From: Caldicellulosiruptor bescii DSM 6725
Lineage (GTDB): Bacteria; Bacillota; Thermoanaerobacteria; Caldicellulosiruptorales; Caldicellulosiruptoraceae
Direction of reading: 5' to 3'
Assembly (NCBI RefSeq): GCF_000022325.1
Contig: NC_012034.1
Location: 2,355,501-2,419,500 of the forward strand
DNA: 64,000 nt
The notes under the pieces were generated by a model. It searched no databases. It was not told where the DNA came from and was given only the letters and a program-made list of their open reading frames with translations. The translations under genes were made by a program, and so were the position numbers. Within the stretch, counting starts at the first letter, position 1. Every line of letters begins with the position of its first letter. Shown piece after piece: positions 8,586 through 17,142 of this stretch.

Positions 8586-10364
8586 TTAGAGCCTAAAATA
8601 TTCTGGATTCAATACAAGTATCACATTGCCTTCATAATCAATTGTTGTTCCTAAAAGAAGTTTGTTGTTTTCCAGAAACTTGGGAAGAGGTTTTAAAACA
8701 AATTCTTCATTTTGCATTAGTTTTTCAACACATATAGCTATTTTTACACCCCTTATATTCAAAATTACAACTGAAACTTCATCATCTTTTGTAAATCTTT
8801 TAACAACATCTTCACTACAAGAATCTTCCTGATAAAGCACATATGAAATGGGATAAAGGGGAATTGGTTCATCTCTTACATCAATAATAAGTTTATCAAC
8901 ATACCCATATACATTTTTCATACTTATTTTTACAGTCTCTTCAATATATTCGAATGGTATTATAAACTTTTGCGAATTATAAACAACTACAATACCCTGT
9001 GAAACAGCAGCTGTTGTTGGAATTTCAAGTATGAATTTACTTCCTTTACTTTTTTCTGTTTTAACTTCAACCTTTCCTTTTAACGCTTCAACAGTATTTT
9101 TTACAACATCCATTCCTACTCCCCTGCCAGAAATTTCATCTGCAATATCCTTTGTAGAAAACCCAGGTTCAAAAATTAATTTTATTACTTCATCGGCTGT
9201 GAGACTTTTTGCCTTTTCATCAGATATAATTCCCTTTTCTATCGCTTTTCGTGTTACTCTTTCAACATCTATTCCTTTGCCATCATCAATTATCTCTATA
9301 ACAATGTTCTGCCCCCTATAGTATGAAATAAGCTCTACTTTCCCATGCTCTGGTTTGCCAATCTTTTTCCTTTCGGAAGCACTTTCAATACCATGGTCTA
9401 TACAATTTCTGATTATGTGCATAAGCGGTTCGCTTAGTTTTTCTGCAACACCTTTATCTATTACCACATCATTACATGTAAATATAAATTTAACTTTCTT
9501 GCCTGTCTTTTTAGCAGTCTCTCTTACAAGTCTATTAAATCTTTTTACAACCAGCTCAAAAGGAATCATTCTTATCTTCATAATGTTATCCTGAAGAATC
9601 TCAGAGGTTCGATGTATAAAACGGAAAAGCTCTTTGAATTTTTTAGAAAGTTCAGCATCATATTTTTCAAGTTCTTTTGAAAGATAATAAAACGTGCTTT
9701 TAGTTGTTATAATCTCACCAACAAGCCCAAGCATTTCGTCAATTTTTTCATAACTAATTTTTACCTCATTAAATTCAGAAGAAAGTGCTGATGTCGTCGA
9801 TTCGATAATCTTTTCAATATTATCTTTCCTTTCAATATTGTCATAAAATTCCTCCTTGCCTTCCTCTTTTGCTTCAAAATCTTTTTCAAAATATTCATCC
9901 TTGGTTTCTTTTTCTTCAACCTTAGACTTTAAAATTTCAGTCTCTATAAGACTTTCTTTTTCCTTTTCAAATAGTTCTAAATTAAATTCTTCCTCAATCT
10001 CAATATTTCTCTTCCCGGTTTTCCGTATCTCACTGAGACCAAATACAATCTTTTTTATGACATCGCTTCCTTTAAGAAGAAAATCTATAACGTCACTGCT
10101 AACATTTATTGTTCTGTTTCTTATTTTTGCTAACACATCCTCAATAATCTGACATAATTTTGTAAATTCATTCATTCCTTCAAAAAATCCTGACAATCCT
10201 TTTATAGAATGATATTTTCTAAATAAACTATTCACAAGCTCTTCATCGGTAACTCTTTCCTCCAATGCTAAAATTTCTGCTTCTATATTGTTGAGATACT
10301 CACACGACTCAGATAAAAAATCATCCAATATCTCAAGTTCATCTTCTTTTACTACAACTTTCAT
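8586..10364 (-). CDS. cheA: Chemotaxis histidine kinase CheA
   Basis: A 592-aa kinase. The P1 phosphotransfer domain has the phospho-accepting His52 in FRKYHSIKG. An acidic linker (about residues 120-200) replaces a clear P2 domain. P3 dimerisation helices follow (YEKIDEMLGLVGEIITTKS), then P4 ATPase boxes (HIIRNCIDHGIE, IDDGKGIDVERV, GRGVGMDVV) and a C-terminal P5/CheW-like domain. Start 10364 is chosen because GGTGAT precedes it and it lies 4 nt after the cheR stop. The short linker suggests CheY or CheB docks differently from enteric CheA. It is the last gene of the cluster. Confidence 0.93.
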   Translation of the reverse strand: MKVVVKEDELEILDDFLSESCEYLNNIEAEILALEERVTDEELVNSLFRKYHSIKGLSGFFEGMNEFTKLCQIIEDVLAKIRNRTINVSSDVIDFLLKGSDVIKKIVFGLSEIRKTGKRNIEIEEEFNLELFEKEKESLIETEILKSKVEEKETKDEYFEKDFEAKEEGKEEFYDNIERKDNIEKIIESTTSALSSEFNEVKISYEKIDEMLGLVGEIITTKSTFYYLSKELEKYDAELSKKFKELFRFIHRTSEILQDNIMKIRMIPFELVVKRFNRLVRETAKKTGKKVKFIFTCNDVVIDKGVAEKLSEPLMHIIRNCIDHGIESASERKKIGKPEHGKVELISYYRGQNIVIEIIDDGKGIDVERVTRKAIEKGIISDEKAKSLTADEVIKLIFEPGFSTKDIADEISGRGVGMDVVKNTVEALKGKVEVKTEKSKGSKFILEIPTTAAVSQGIVVVYNSQKFIIPFEYIEETVKISMKNVYGYVDKLIIDVRDEPIPLYPISYVLYQEDSCSEDVVKRFTKDDEVSVVILNIRGVKIAICVEKLMQNEEFVLKPLPKFLENNKLLLGTTIDYEGNVILVLNPEYFRL

Positions 10365-10368
10365 CAAA

Positions 10369-11208
10369 TCACCATCCACTTTCGCATTCTTTATAATAGA
10401 AAAAGTAATCATTTATTCTTCTTACATTGAACTTGTCAGAAAGCCTTCCAACAGATTCTGAATGCCCTAAAAAAAGATACCCTCCACAGTTTAAAATTTC
10501 ATACATCTTGTCAATAACTTTTTTTCTCTGCTCATCACCAAAGTATATAAGAACATTTCGACAAAATATAAAATCAGATTTTGAAAAAATAAAGTATTTG
10601 GCAAAATCAATCAAATTGTGATGTATATACTTTATATTTCTCTTTATTTGGTCCTTAACTTTGAACTTACCATCATTTGTAATATCAAAGTACCTATTTA
10701 AATAATGATGATGTACAAATCTCACATTTCTCATTTCATAGATGCCTAATTCTGCTATTTTTAATGCCTCTGTATCAATGTCAGATGCAAAAATCTCAAA
10801 CTTAATACCATCTTCTAAAAATTCATTTAAAATTATAGAAATTGTATATGCTTCATCACCTGTTGCACATCCCGCAACCCATATTTTTATTTTATCTTCT
10901 CCATTTTTCTTTTTAAACTCTATAACTTCAGGTAGTATCACTTCTGCAAAAGCCTTTAACTGTTCAAACTCTCTAAAAAAGTATGTTTCATTTACTGTCA
11001 AAAAATTTATAAAATCTTGAAGAACTTTCTCATCTGTCATAAGATTATAATAGAAATGATTCAAATCTTTTATAGTACCTTCATTTATTTGCTTTTTTAG
11101 CTTTTGCAATACAATACTAATTTTCTGGTCGTTTAAGTATATCCCAGTTTTATCAAGAATAAACCTTTTTATTTTGTCAATCGAAGCAGCATCAATATCT
11201 TGTATCAT
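10369..11208 (-). CDS. cheR: Chemoreceptor methyltransferase CheR
   Basis: A 279-aa SAM-dependent methyltransferase that adds methyl groups to receptor glutamates. It has an N-terminal helical domain (about residues 1-75), the contact TYFFREFEQL, SAM-binding WVAGCATGDEAYT, FASDIDTEAL and FCRNVLIYFGDEQRK, and a C-terminal GHSESVGRLS. No C-terminal receptor-tethering extension is evident. It starts 3 nt after the first CheX-like gene and is followed immediately by cheA, consistent with one operon. Confidence 0.93.
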   Translation of the reverse strand: MIQDIDAASIDKIKRFILDKTGIYLNDQKISIVLQKLKKQINEGTIKDLNHFYYNLMTDEKVLQDFINFLTVNETYFFREFEQLKAFAEVILPEVIEFKKKNGEDKIKIWVAGCATGDEAYTISIILNEFLEDGIKFEIFASDIDTEALKIAELGIYEMRNVRFVHHHYLNRYFDITNDGKFKVKDQIKRNIKYIHHNLIDFAKYFIFSKSDFIFCRNVLIYFGDEQRKKVIDKMYEILNCGGYLFLGHSESVGRLSDKFNVRRINDYFFYYKECESGW

Positions 11209-11211
11209 ATA

Positions 11212-11688
11212 CTAATCTTTCCCCCATATGCTTATATTAATACCTATAGAACCCTTTTCTGACGAAAATTTTATGTCAACAGATTCATATCTTGTCATCA
11301 TTATATAGACTTCATTCCCCATAACAAGTGTGGGTGGTGTTATATCCACCTTTTCACCACCAAGTTCAGCAGACATATTATTTGCAATATAAGCAGAAAG
11401 CATATTACCAAGTTCCAAAATGGTGCTTCTTGCCATGGGATCATCCAATGTGTTCAAAAACCCACCTGTCATAATGCTAACAAGTTCTTCTGCTATGTGT
11501 TCATTCAATCCAACTATCACATATCCGTTAATTTTCCCAAGAAATCCTATTGTAACATTTACAGGATAGTCACTTTCATTATTTTCCTTTTGCTGATAAT
11601 AAGAAAGCCTTATATCACTTACGCCAAACTGTTGCAGGATTGCAATGGTTGCATTTTTTACAGCTTCAATAATATTCTTATTCACCAT
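11212..11688 (-). CDS. CheX/CheC-like phosphatase-fold protein 1
   Basis: A 158-aa protein of the CheX/CheC fold. The signature ARSTILELGNMLSAYIANNM carries the Glu and Asn that, in CheC and CheX, attack phospho-CheY, followed by the expected ITPPTLVMGN. It lies upstream of cheR and overlaps the preceding gene by 7 bp. It probably removes phosphate from the adjacent CheY. Only one full E-x2-N helix is obvious, so it is closer to CheX than to CheC. Confidence 0.8.
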   Translation of the reverse strand: MVNKNIIEAVKNATIAILQQFGVSDIRLSYYQQKENNESDYPVNVTIGFLGKINGYVIVGLNEHIAEELVSIMTGGFLNTLDDPMARSTILELGNMLSAYIANNMSAELGGEKVDITPPTLVMGNEVYIMMTRYESVDIKFSSEKGSIGINISIWGKD

Positions 11689-12155
11689 TTAAAACCCCTT
11701 TCAAAACCAACCTCAATAAACATTTTTCCATACTCAAATGCATACTCAATTTTCTTTCTTTGAATCTTGGGTGAAACAATCAACATATTGTCACCAAGAA
11801 AAATTGAAGGTGGAGTTGGTCGCAAGATAGTATTATAGCTTTTTTTGTACTCAACTAATGTATTTCCTACAATCATGTTGAAAATCTCATACGCAACATC
11901 AAGGATATCACTGTTTGTAACAATATCCTGGTCATAGACCATTTTTACAAAATATGTAGAAAGTTTAAAATCAATACCTATTATTACTCTCCCCTTAACT
12001 TCCCCCATAATGCCCAAAACTCCAACAACACCAGAGTGCCAAAATTCATCAAGTTCAGGAACAATCTCTTGTTTGTTATTTGCTTCAATATTAAAATTTT
12101 CTGAGATTATTTTTTTCAAAACATCATCAGCTATATTCAACGCTTCATCTATCAC
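11682..12155 (-). CDS. CheX/CheC-like phosphatase-fold protein 2
   Basis: A 157-aa paralogue of the next gene, with the helix DVAYEIFNMIVGNTLVEYKK holding the Glu/Asn pair and RPTPPSIFLGDN after it. It begins with GTG 6 nt after the cheY stop, with a weak ribosome binding site. Two divergent CheX-like proteins side by side might form a heterodimer or act on different response regulators (inference). The N-terminal ~30 residues carry an extra helical stretch. Confidence 0.75.
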   Translation of the reverse strand: MIDEALNIADDVLKKIISENFNIEANNKQEIVPELDEFWHSGVVGVLGIMGEVKGRVIIGIDFKLSTYFVKMVYDQDIVTNSDILDVAYEIFNMIVGNTLVEYKKSYNTILRPTPPSIFLGDNMLIVSPKIQRKKIEYAFEYGKMFIEVGFERGFKW

Positions 12156-12161
12156 TTTTGC

Positions 12162-12524
12162 CTAACCCCCAAACGCCTTATTTATAGCATTTTGTATGTC
12201 CTCACTTTTGAAAGGCTTTCTTATAATTGCTACTATATTTGAAGGGTCATTCACATTTAAAAGTTCCTTATCCCCGATTGCACTTAAAAATATAACTTTA
12301 CATGATTTATCCTTTTCGATAATTTTATTGTACGCTGCATCACCCTCTAAAACTGGCATAGTAACGTCCATGAAAATAAGGTCTGGCTTTAGTTCAAAAT
12401 ACTTTTCAACAGCTTCTTGCCCATTTGTTGCACAAAAACACACTTCATGACCTAATTTTTCTATCTCCTTTTTTAAAAGTTTGTGAATCATCGGTGAATC
12501 ATCAACTATCATAATCCTTTTCAT
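12162..12524 (-). CDS. cheY: Single-domain response regulator CheY
   Basis: A 120-aa receiver domain with the acidic pocket Asp8/Asp9, phospho-acceptor Asp53 (DLIFMDVTMP), switch Ser81 (VIFLSA) and Lys103 (IIRKPF). GGAGGAGATAA precedes the ATG. CheA-phosphorylated CheY normally signals a motor; no flagellar or pilus motor gene is in the window, so the output target is unknown. Confidence 0.92.
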   Translation of the reverse strand: MKRIMIVDDSPMIHKLLKKEIEKLGHEVCFCATNGQEAVEKYFELKPDLIFMDVTMPVLEGDAAYNKIIEKDKSCKVIFLSAIGDKELLNVNDPSNIVAIIRKPFKSEDIQNAINKAFGG

Positions 12525-12545
12525 AACTGTTATCTCCTCCCTATT

Positions 12546-13613
12546 TTAATATTCTTGCCCAACAAGCTCAATAAGTTTTTCTGCTATTTTATACGATGGA
12601 AGAACATAATCAGCACCACCGCGCAAAATCGCCTCTCTCGGCATTCCAAAAACAATTGCCGTCTCCTCAGATTCTGCAATTGTAATACCGCCTCTTTGTC
12701 TTATTTTCACCATTGCATCAGCTCCATCATCACCCATACCCGTCATAAGTACCCCAATTGTATTTTCCTGAAACTTCTCAAGCACAGACATCATACATAC
12801 ATCCACAGATGGCATAAATCTATGTTCTGGTTTTTGTGTAAGTCTTATCCTTAAATCTTCAATATTTGTGCCGTATAATGTGAGATGGTATCCGCCTTTT
12901 CCTACATAACATTTTGACTTTTCTACTTTCATACCAGCTGATGCCTCAATAACTTCAATCTGGCAGTTTTCATTGAGTCTTTTTGCATACTGAGCAGTAA
13001 AAGTAGGCGGCATATGTTGAATTAGAAATACACATGCGTTCAAGTTTGATGGAAGGTAAGGCAAAACATCCATAATTGTTTTGGGTCCACCTGTTGAAAT
13101 ACCTATAACAATAGCTTTAAATGGCTTTTGTTCTTCATGTTGAGTTGATATTGTCGGCCTTGCAGATACATCAAACAAGGTTTTCTTGGCAAGTTCTTTC
13201 CTGACAACAAACTTTTTTGAAGATGTTGCTGCAGCTTTGACTTTTTCAATAATATCCTCTTTTACCTTATCAATGTCAAGTGAAATAGTTCCGCCAGGTT
13301 TAGGAACAAAATCAAATGCGCCCATTTCAAGAGCTTTTAAAGTAATCTCAGCACCTTCTTGTGTGAGAGAGGATACCATCACAACTGGTGCAATCTTTTT
13401 TTGCATCAGAATCCTCAGTGCAGTAAGCCCATCCATCCTTGGCATGTTGATATCAAGAGTTATCACATCAGGTAAATACTCTTCAGCTTTTCTGATGGCA
13501 TCCTCTCCATCCCTTGCAGTTGCAATAACTTCAATCTCAGGGTCACTTTCTAAAATCTCTGTTAACTTTTTTCGCATGAAAGCTGAGTCGTCAACAACTA
13601 AAACTTTTATCAT
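12546..13613 (-). CDS. cheB: Receptor methylesterase/glutamine deamidase CheB
   Basis: A 355-aa two-domain protein. The receiver domain (residues 1-~120) has phospho-site Asp54 in DVITLDINMPRMDG. The C-terminal methylesterase has the catalytic triad visible as Ser173 (GISTGGPKTI), His200 (LIQHMPPTFTA) and Asp296 (TGMGDDGADAM). It removes methyl groups added by CheR and can deamidate receptor glutamines. The absence of a cheD gene beside it makes CheB the likely deamidase here. Confidence 0.94.
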   Translation of the reverse strand: MIKVLVVDDSAFMRKKLTEILESDPEIEVIATARDGEDAIRKAEEYLPDVITLDINMPRMDGLTALRILMQKKIAPVVMVSSLTQEGAEITLKALEMGAFDFVPKPGGTISLDIDKVKEDIIEKVKAAATSSKKFVVRKELAKKTLFDVSARPTISTQHEEQKPFKAIVIGISTGGPKTIMDVLPYLPSNLNACVFLIQHMPPTFTAQYAKRLNENCQIEVIEASAGMKVEKSKCYVGKGGYHLTLYGTNIEDLRIRLTQKPEHRFMPSVDVCMMSVLEKFQENTIGVLMTGMGDDGADAMVKIRQRGGITIAESEETAIVFGMPREAILRGGADYVLPSYKIAEKLIELVGQEY

Positions 13614-13644
13614 GAATCTTACTCCTTAACCCCTGTCAAGTTTT

Positions 13645-15081
13645 TTATTCATCAAGAATTATCTCAGGGTCAATTTGGATAATTAAATCATCGTTATGTT
13701 TTATTATAGCTTTTATATATTTTATATCCAAGTTGCTTAGTTTTTCTTTCATTTGATCATTTTCAATAGAGTTATCAACTTCAATAATATTTTCTGCAGA
13801 AACCTTTGAAACACTCAATACCTTCTTTGCCAGAATTCCAAATCTTTCCCCTCTTAACTCGACAATTATTACTCTGGATGAATCATTAATTTGTGTCTCT
13901 CCACCGTATAAAAGTATGCCAAGGTCAATAATAGCTATAATGTCTCCGCGCAAATTTGCAATTCCTTTTAAATACACTTTTTCGTTTGGCACTTTAACAA
14001 TACTTGGTATTCGATTTATTTCTTTTACCTTCTGAATGTCTATTGCAAACTTCTGATTATTTATTTCAAACAGCACAACCTGTTTTTCATCACTGGTCTT
14101 CAACATTTCCAAAGCCTCTTCTCCCTGATTTTTAATCTCTTCATAAATAGCACTGCTAACTTTTTCAAAAATTTTGTTTATACTCAAAATAATAAACATT
14201 CTTTCATCAGATTTAATTGTTCCAGTAAAAATATCTTTATAGTTTGCAATTGTTGGAAGTGGTTTTATTTCATATTCGTTAACTGAAATTACAGACAAAA
14301 TTTTGTCAACTATAAATCCAAATTTAAACCCTGAATTATATGCTATAATAATCTTTGTTTCATCATCTATTTCTTTGCTTTCTGCTTTAAGAAGTTTTTG
14401 AATGTTAATAATAGGAATTATTTCGTTTCTTAAATTTATAATACCCAGAACATCATCACTCTCAGATGGAACTGTTGAAAAATCAGAAAATCGTATTATT
14501 TCTTGAATATTGGCAATATTAAGTGCATAGTTTTGACCATCAATCTGGACTAAAATATACCTTTCCTGTTTTAACACTTTTTGTTCAGTCTCGTCTGTCT
14601 CTGAAATGCTCGATTCTATGTTAATCTTCTGAAAAACTGAAAGTTCAAGGTTCTCTTCAAGAATTTTATCAGTGTCAATGAACGTAATTAACTTATCTTC
14701 TTCTTTCTGCTTAATAACAGCCTTTACCTCTTCAAGTGTTGTAACTTTACACTCGTTTACCTGCGATTGATCAATGCTGCTTATATTCAAAACCTTGTCA
14801 ACAAGCATACCAATTTTTACGTTATTCTTTTCTATGATAATTATTCTTGCATCTTCACTTTTAATGTAACTTTCTATTCTGTACTTTTCTCTTAAATTTA
14901 AAACAGGAATAACATCACCTCTTAAATTTATAAGTCCTGCAACATGGCTTTTTGTAAGTGGAACTGGAGTGATAGATGGAACCTTTATAATCTCCTTTAC
15001 ATTGTCAAGGCTAAAAGCAAAGTTCTGCTTACCTATCTGAAATACAATTACATTTAAGTCAAGTGTTCCTATCTTGCTCAT
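13645..15081 (-). CDS. Triple-domain CheW coupling protein
   Basis: A 478-aa protein made of three consecutive CheW domains, roughly residues 8-150, 170-310 and 330-475. Each has the IxxIxxVP / GxxNLRGxxIPxxxL core (VAGLINLRGDVIPVLNL, VLGIINLRNEIIPIINI, LKGIANLRGDIIAIIDL). Ordinary CheW has one domain of about 150 residues. CheW links receptors to CheA, so a three-domain form could bridge several receptor or kinase units. ATG at 15081 lies 9 nt after AAGGA; an in-frame TTG two codons earlier is too close to it. Confidence 0.92.
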   Translation of the reverse strand: MSKIGTLDLNVIVFQIGKQNFAFSLDNVKEIIKVPSITPVPLTKSHVAGLINLRGDVIPVLNLREKYRIESYIKSEDARIIIIEKNNVKIGMLVDKVLNISSIDQSQVNECKVTTLEEVKAVIKQKEEDKLITFIDTDKILEENLELSVFQKINIESSISETDETEQKVLKQERYILVQIDGQNYALNIANIQEIIRFSDFSTVPSESDDVLGIINLRNEIIPIINIQKLLKAESKEIDDETKIIIAYNSGFKFGFIVDKILSVISVNEYEIKPLPTIANYKDIFTGTIKSDERMFIILSINKIFEKVSSAIYEEIKNQGEEALEMLKTSDEKQVVLFEINNQKFAIDIQKVKEINRIPSIVKVPNEKVYLKGIANLRGDIIAIIDLGILLYGGETQINDSSRVIIVELRGERFGILAKKVLSVSKVSAENIIEVDNSIENDQMKEKLSNLDIKYIKAIIKHNDDLIIQIDPEIILDE

Positions 15082-15098
15082 ACTCAATCATCCTTTCG

Positions 15099-16994
15099 CT
15101 ACATGGCTAAAATTTCTTCAGCCAAGCTTGCAACATCCTGTATAGCCGAAAGTAGTTCATCAGCACCAAGTCTTTGTTCATTTACAGCTCTTGTTGCTTC
15201 TTCAAGTGATGCAAGGTTTTCTTGTGCTGCTGCTGAAATATTCTCTATTCCTTTTGTAAGCTGCTCTAAAGCAGATTGAATCTGCAGTATCTCCATGTTT
15301 ATAGAATTTGTTGCTTGTTTCATGTCCTTTATCATGCCCATTGTTTGGTCTAAAACTCCTATGTCTCGTTTTGATCTTTCAACCATATTTGATGTCGAAA
15401 GAGTTAAATTTTCTATATCGCTTGTAAATCTTAAAACCTTCCTTTGAGTGCTTTTTACTATATCTTTCATCTTTTGAGCATTTTCAGAAGATTCATAAGC
15501 TAAGTTTCTCACATCATTAGCAACAACAGAAAATCCTCTTCCATATTCTCCAGCTCTTGCTGCCTCAATTGATCCATTTACAGAAAGCATATTTGTCTGA
15601 ACAGTTACCAAAGAAATTTGCTCAATAAGTTTTTCTAAATCAGCAATATAGTTATCCAAACTTTCAATAAACTTCAAAACCTTGTTATTTGATTCTAAAA
15701 CATTTGACAGCTCTGATATAAGACCTACAGTTTTTTCAATTACCTCACCCATCTGGTCATTAAATGTATTGATTATATCATTTAACTCATTTGAAAGGTC
15801 TTTATTCTTTCTTGATTCTACTACTATTTCATTTATGTTGTTCCTTGCAAGGTTAGCGTTTTCAACCTGAATTTTTGAACCACTCTCAACCTGAGAAAAT
15901 GCCTCGGCTATCTGGCTCAAAGACTGAGAAATTTCTTCAACAGCAGAGGAAAGCTCATCAGATGATGCTGAAATTTTTGTTGCATCTTTTTCTACAGCAG
16001 TTGAAACTCTCATCTCTTCTGCCAGCTGATTCAAATCTTCTGCTTTTTCACTTGCAATCTTGTATGCTTTCACCTGTTCATTTACTGTCTGGCTTATCTC
16101 TTCAATTGCAGCTCCTATTTGTTCTGATGCTGAAGCAATATTTGTCATAAGTTTTAAAAACTCATCCATAGAGTTAGAAGTTTTCTGTGAAGATTTTTGT
16201 ATTTCATTCGCATTTGTTAAAACCTTTTCGAAAATCTTTGTAGTTTCCAAAAGTTTTGTGAGAATTTCCTCGCCTGTTGCTGCTTTTGAATTTTCATATT
16301 CAACAGACTCTTTTATCTCATTATCTATATTCTGAATTTCTTCATTAATCTTATTGACATTTTTTCTCACTGAATCTGTAAGTTTTTCAACAACCTCAGC
16401 TAAATTTCTTATTTCATCAGCAACAACAGCAAAACCTCTTCCATACTCACCAGCTCTTGCAGCTTCAATTGCAGCATTTAGCGCTAACAGATTAATCTGG
16501 TCAGCAATCTTTCCAACCGAAATCACAATATCATTTATATCCTTTGCAGACTCGTTCAGCTGTTTCATAAACTCGCTCGCCTGAAGTTTTTTGTAAGCAG
16601 AAAGCTTTACTTCTTCAATAATTTCCTGAATTTTTCGAGTTGTGTCCATAACAGATATGTTTAACGTCTTTGCCCTGTCGACAAGGTCAATTGCATTTTG
16701 AAATGCTGTGTTTGCAGATTTTTTAATCTCATCTGTTGCAGTTTTTGATTCTTCAACAGCAGCCGCTGTCTCTTCTGCAGCAGCCGCAAGCTGCTCAACA
16801 TTTTTGTTCAGTTCTTCAACAGCTGCAGTTGACTGTTCAATCCCCGCCATAAGCTGAGCTGCTGCAGCAGCAAGCCTTTCTGAAAGCTGTTGCTGACGAA
16901 GAAGTACTTTTGTTTTTGCCTTTTCCTCTGCTTGTTTTTTGCTTTCAACCTTCTTTGTTGTAGCAATATCATTCTTCAAAAGCTTCTTTTCCAT
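15099..16994 (-). CDS. Soluble methyl-accepting chemotaxis protein with two signalling tips
   Basis: A 631-aa, almost entirely helical protein without transmembrane segments, HAMP or a recognisable sensor domain. Two receptor hairpin tips are present: one with [20 protein letters not shown] and [12 protein letters not shown] (about residues 165-205) and one with [20 protein letters not shown] and [15 protein letters not shown] (about 465-505). It therefore looks like a tandem duplication of the MA signalling domain. Start ATG 16994 follows GTGGGGAGGT. It sits upstream of the triple CheW and heads the che genes. Its stimulus may be cytoplasmic or delivered by a partner. Confidence 0.88.
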   Translation of the reverse strand: MEKKLLKNDIATTKKVESKKQAEEKAKTKVLLRQQQLSERLAAAAAQLMAGIEQSTAAVEELNKNVEQLAAAAEETAAAVEESKTATDEIKKSANTAFQNAIDLVDRAKTLNISVMDTTRKIQEIIEEVKLSAYKKLQASEFMKQLNESAKDINDIVISVGKIADQINLLALNAAIEAARAGEYGRGFAVVADEIRNLAEVVEKLTDSVRKNVNKINEEIQNIDNEIKESVEYENSKAATGEEILTKLLETTKIFEKVLTNANEIQKSSQKTSNSMDEFLKLMTNIASASEQIGAAIEEISQTVNEQVKAYKIASEKAEDLNQLAEEMRVSTAVEKDATKISASSDELSSAVEEISQSLSQIAEAFSQVESGSKIQVENANLARNNINEIVVESRKNKDLSNELNDIINTFNDQMGEVIEKTVGLISELSNVLESNNKVLKFIESLDNYIADLEKLIEQISLVTVQTNMLSVNGSIEAARAGEYGRGFSVVANDVRNLAYESSENAQKMKDIVKSTQRKVLRFTSDIENLTLSTSNMVERSKRDIGVLDQTMGMIKDMKQATNSINMEILQIQSALEQLTKGIENISAAAQENLASLEEATRAVNEQRLGADELLSAIQDVASLAEEILAM

Positions 16995-17085
16995 ATACAA
17001 ACCTCCCCACCTACAAAAATTTTTATTGACAATTTAAAAATATTTCTCATAAAAATATATACCCTCTTTTTGAGCTACTGTAAAC

Positions 17086-17111
17086 TTTTTTTTTTTTTTT
17101 TTTTTTTTTTT
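17086..17111. repeat. 26-nt homopolymer T tract (A26 on the gene strand)
   Basis: Twenty-six consecutive T residues lie between the GGDEF-EAL gene and the receptor gene, about 90 bp upstream of the latter. Such a tract is prone to slippage and may vary in length between cells or be misassembled. Confidence 0.9.
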
Positions 17112-17142
17112 ACAATAATGGAATTTTGTTTATATATTATTA

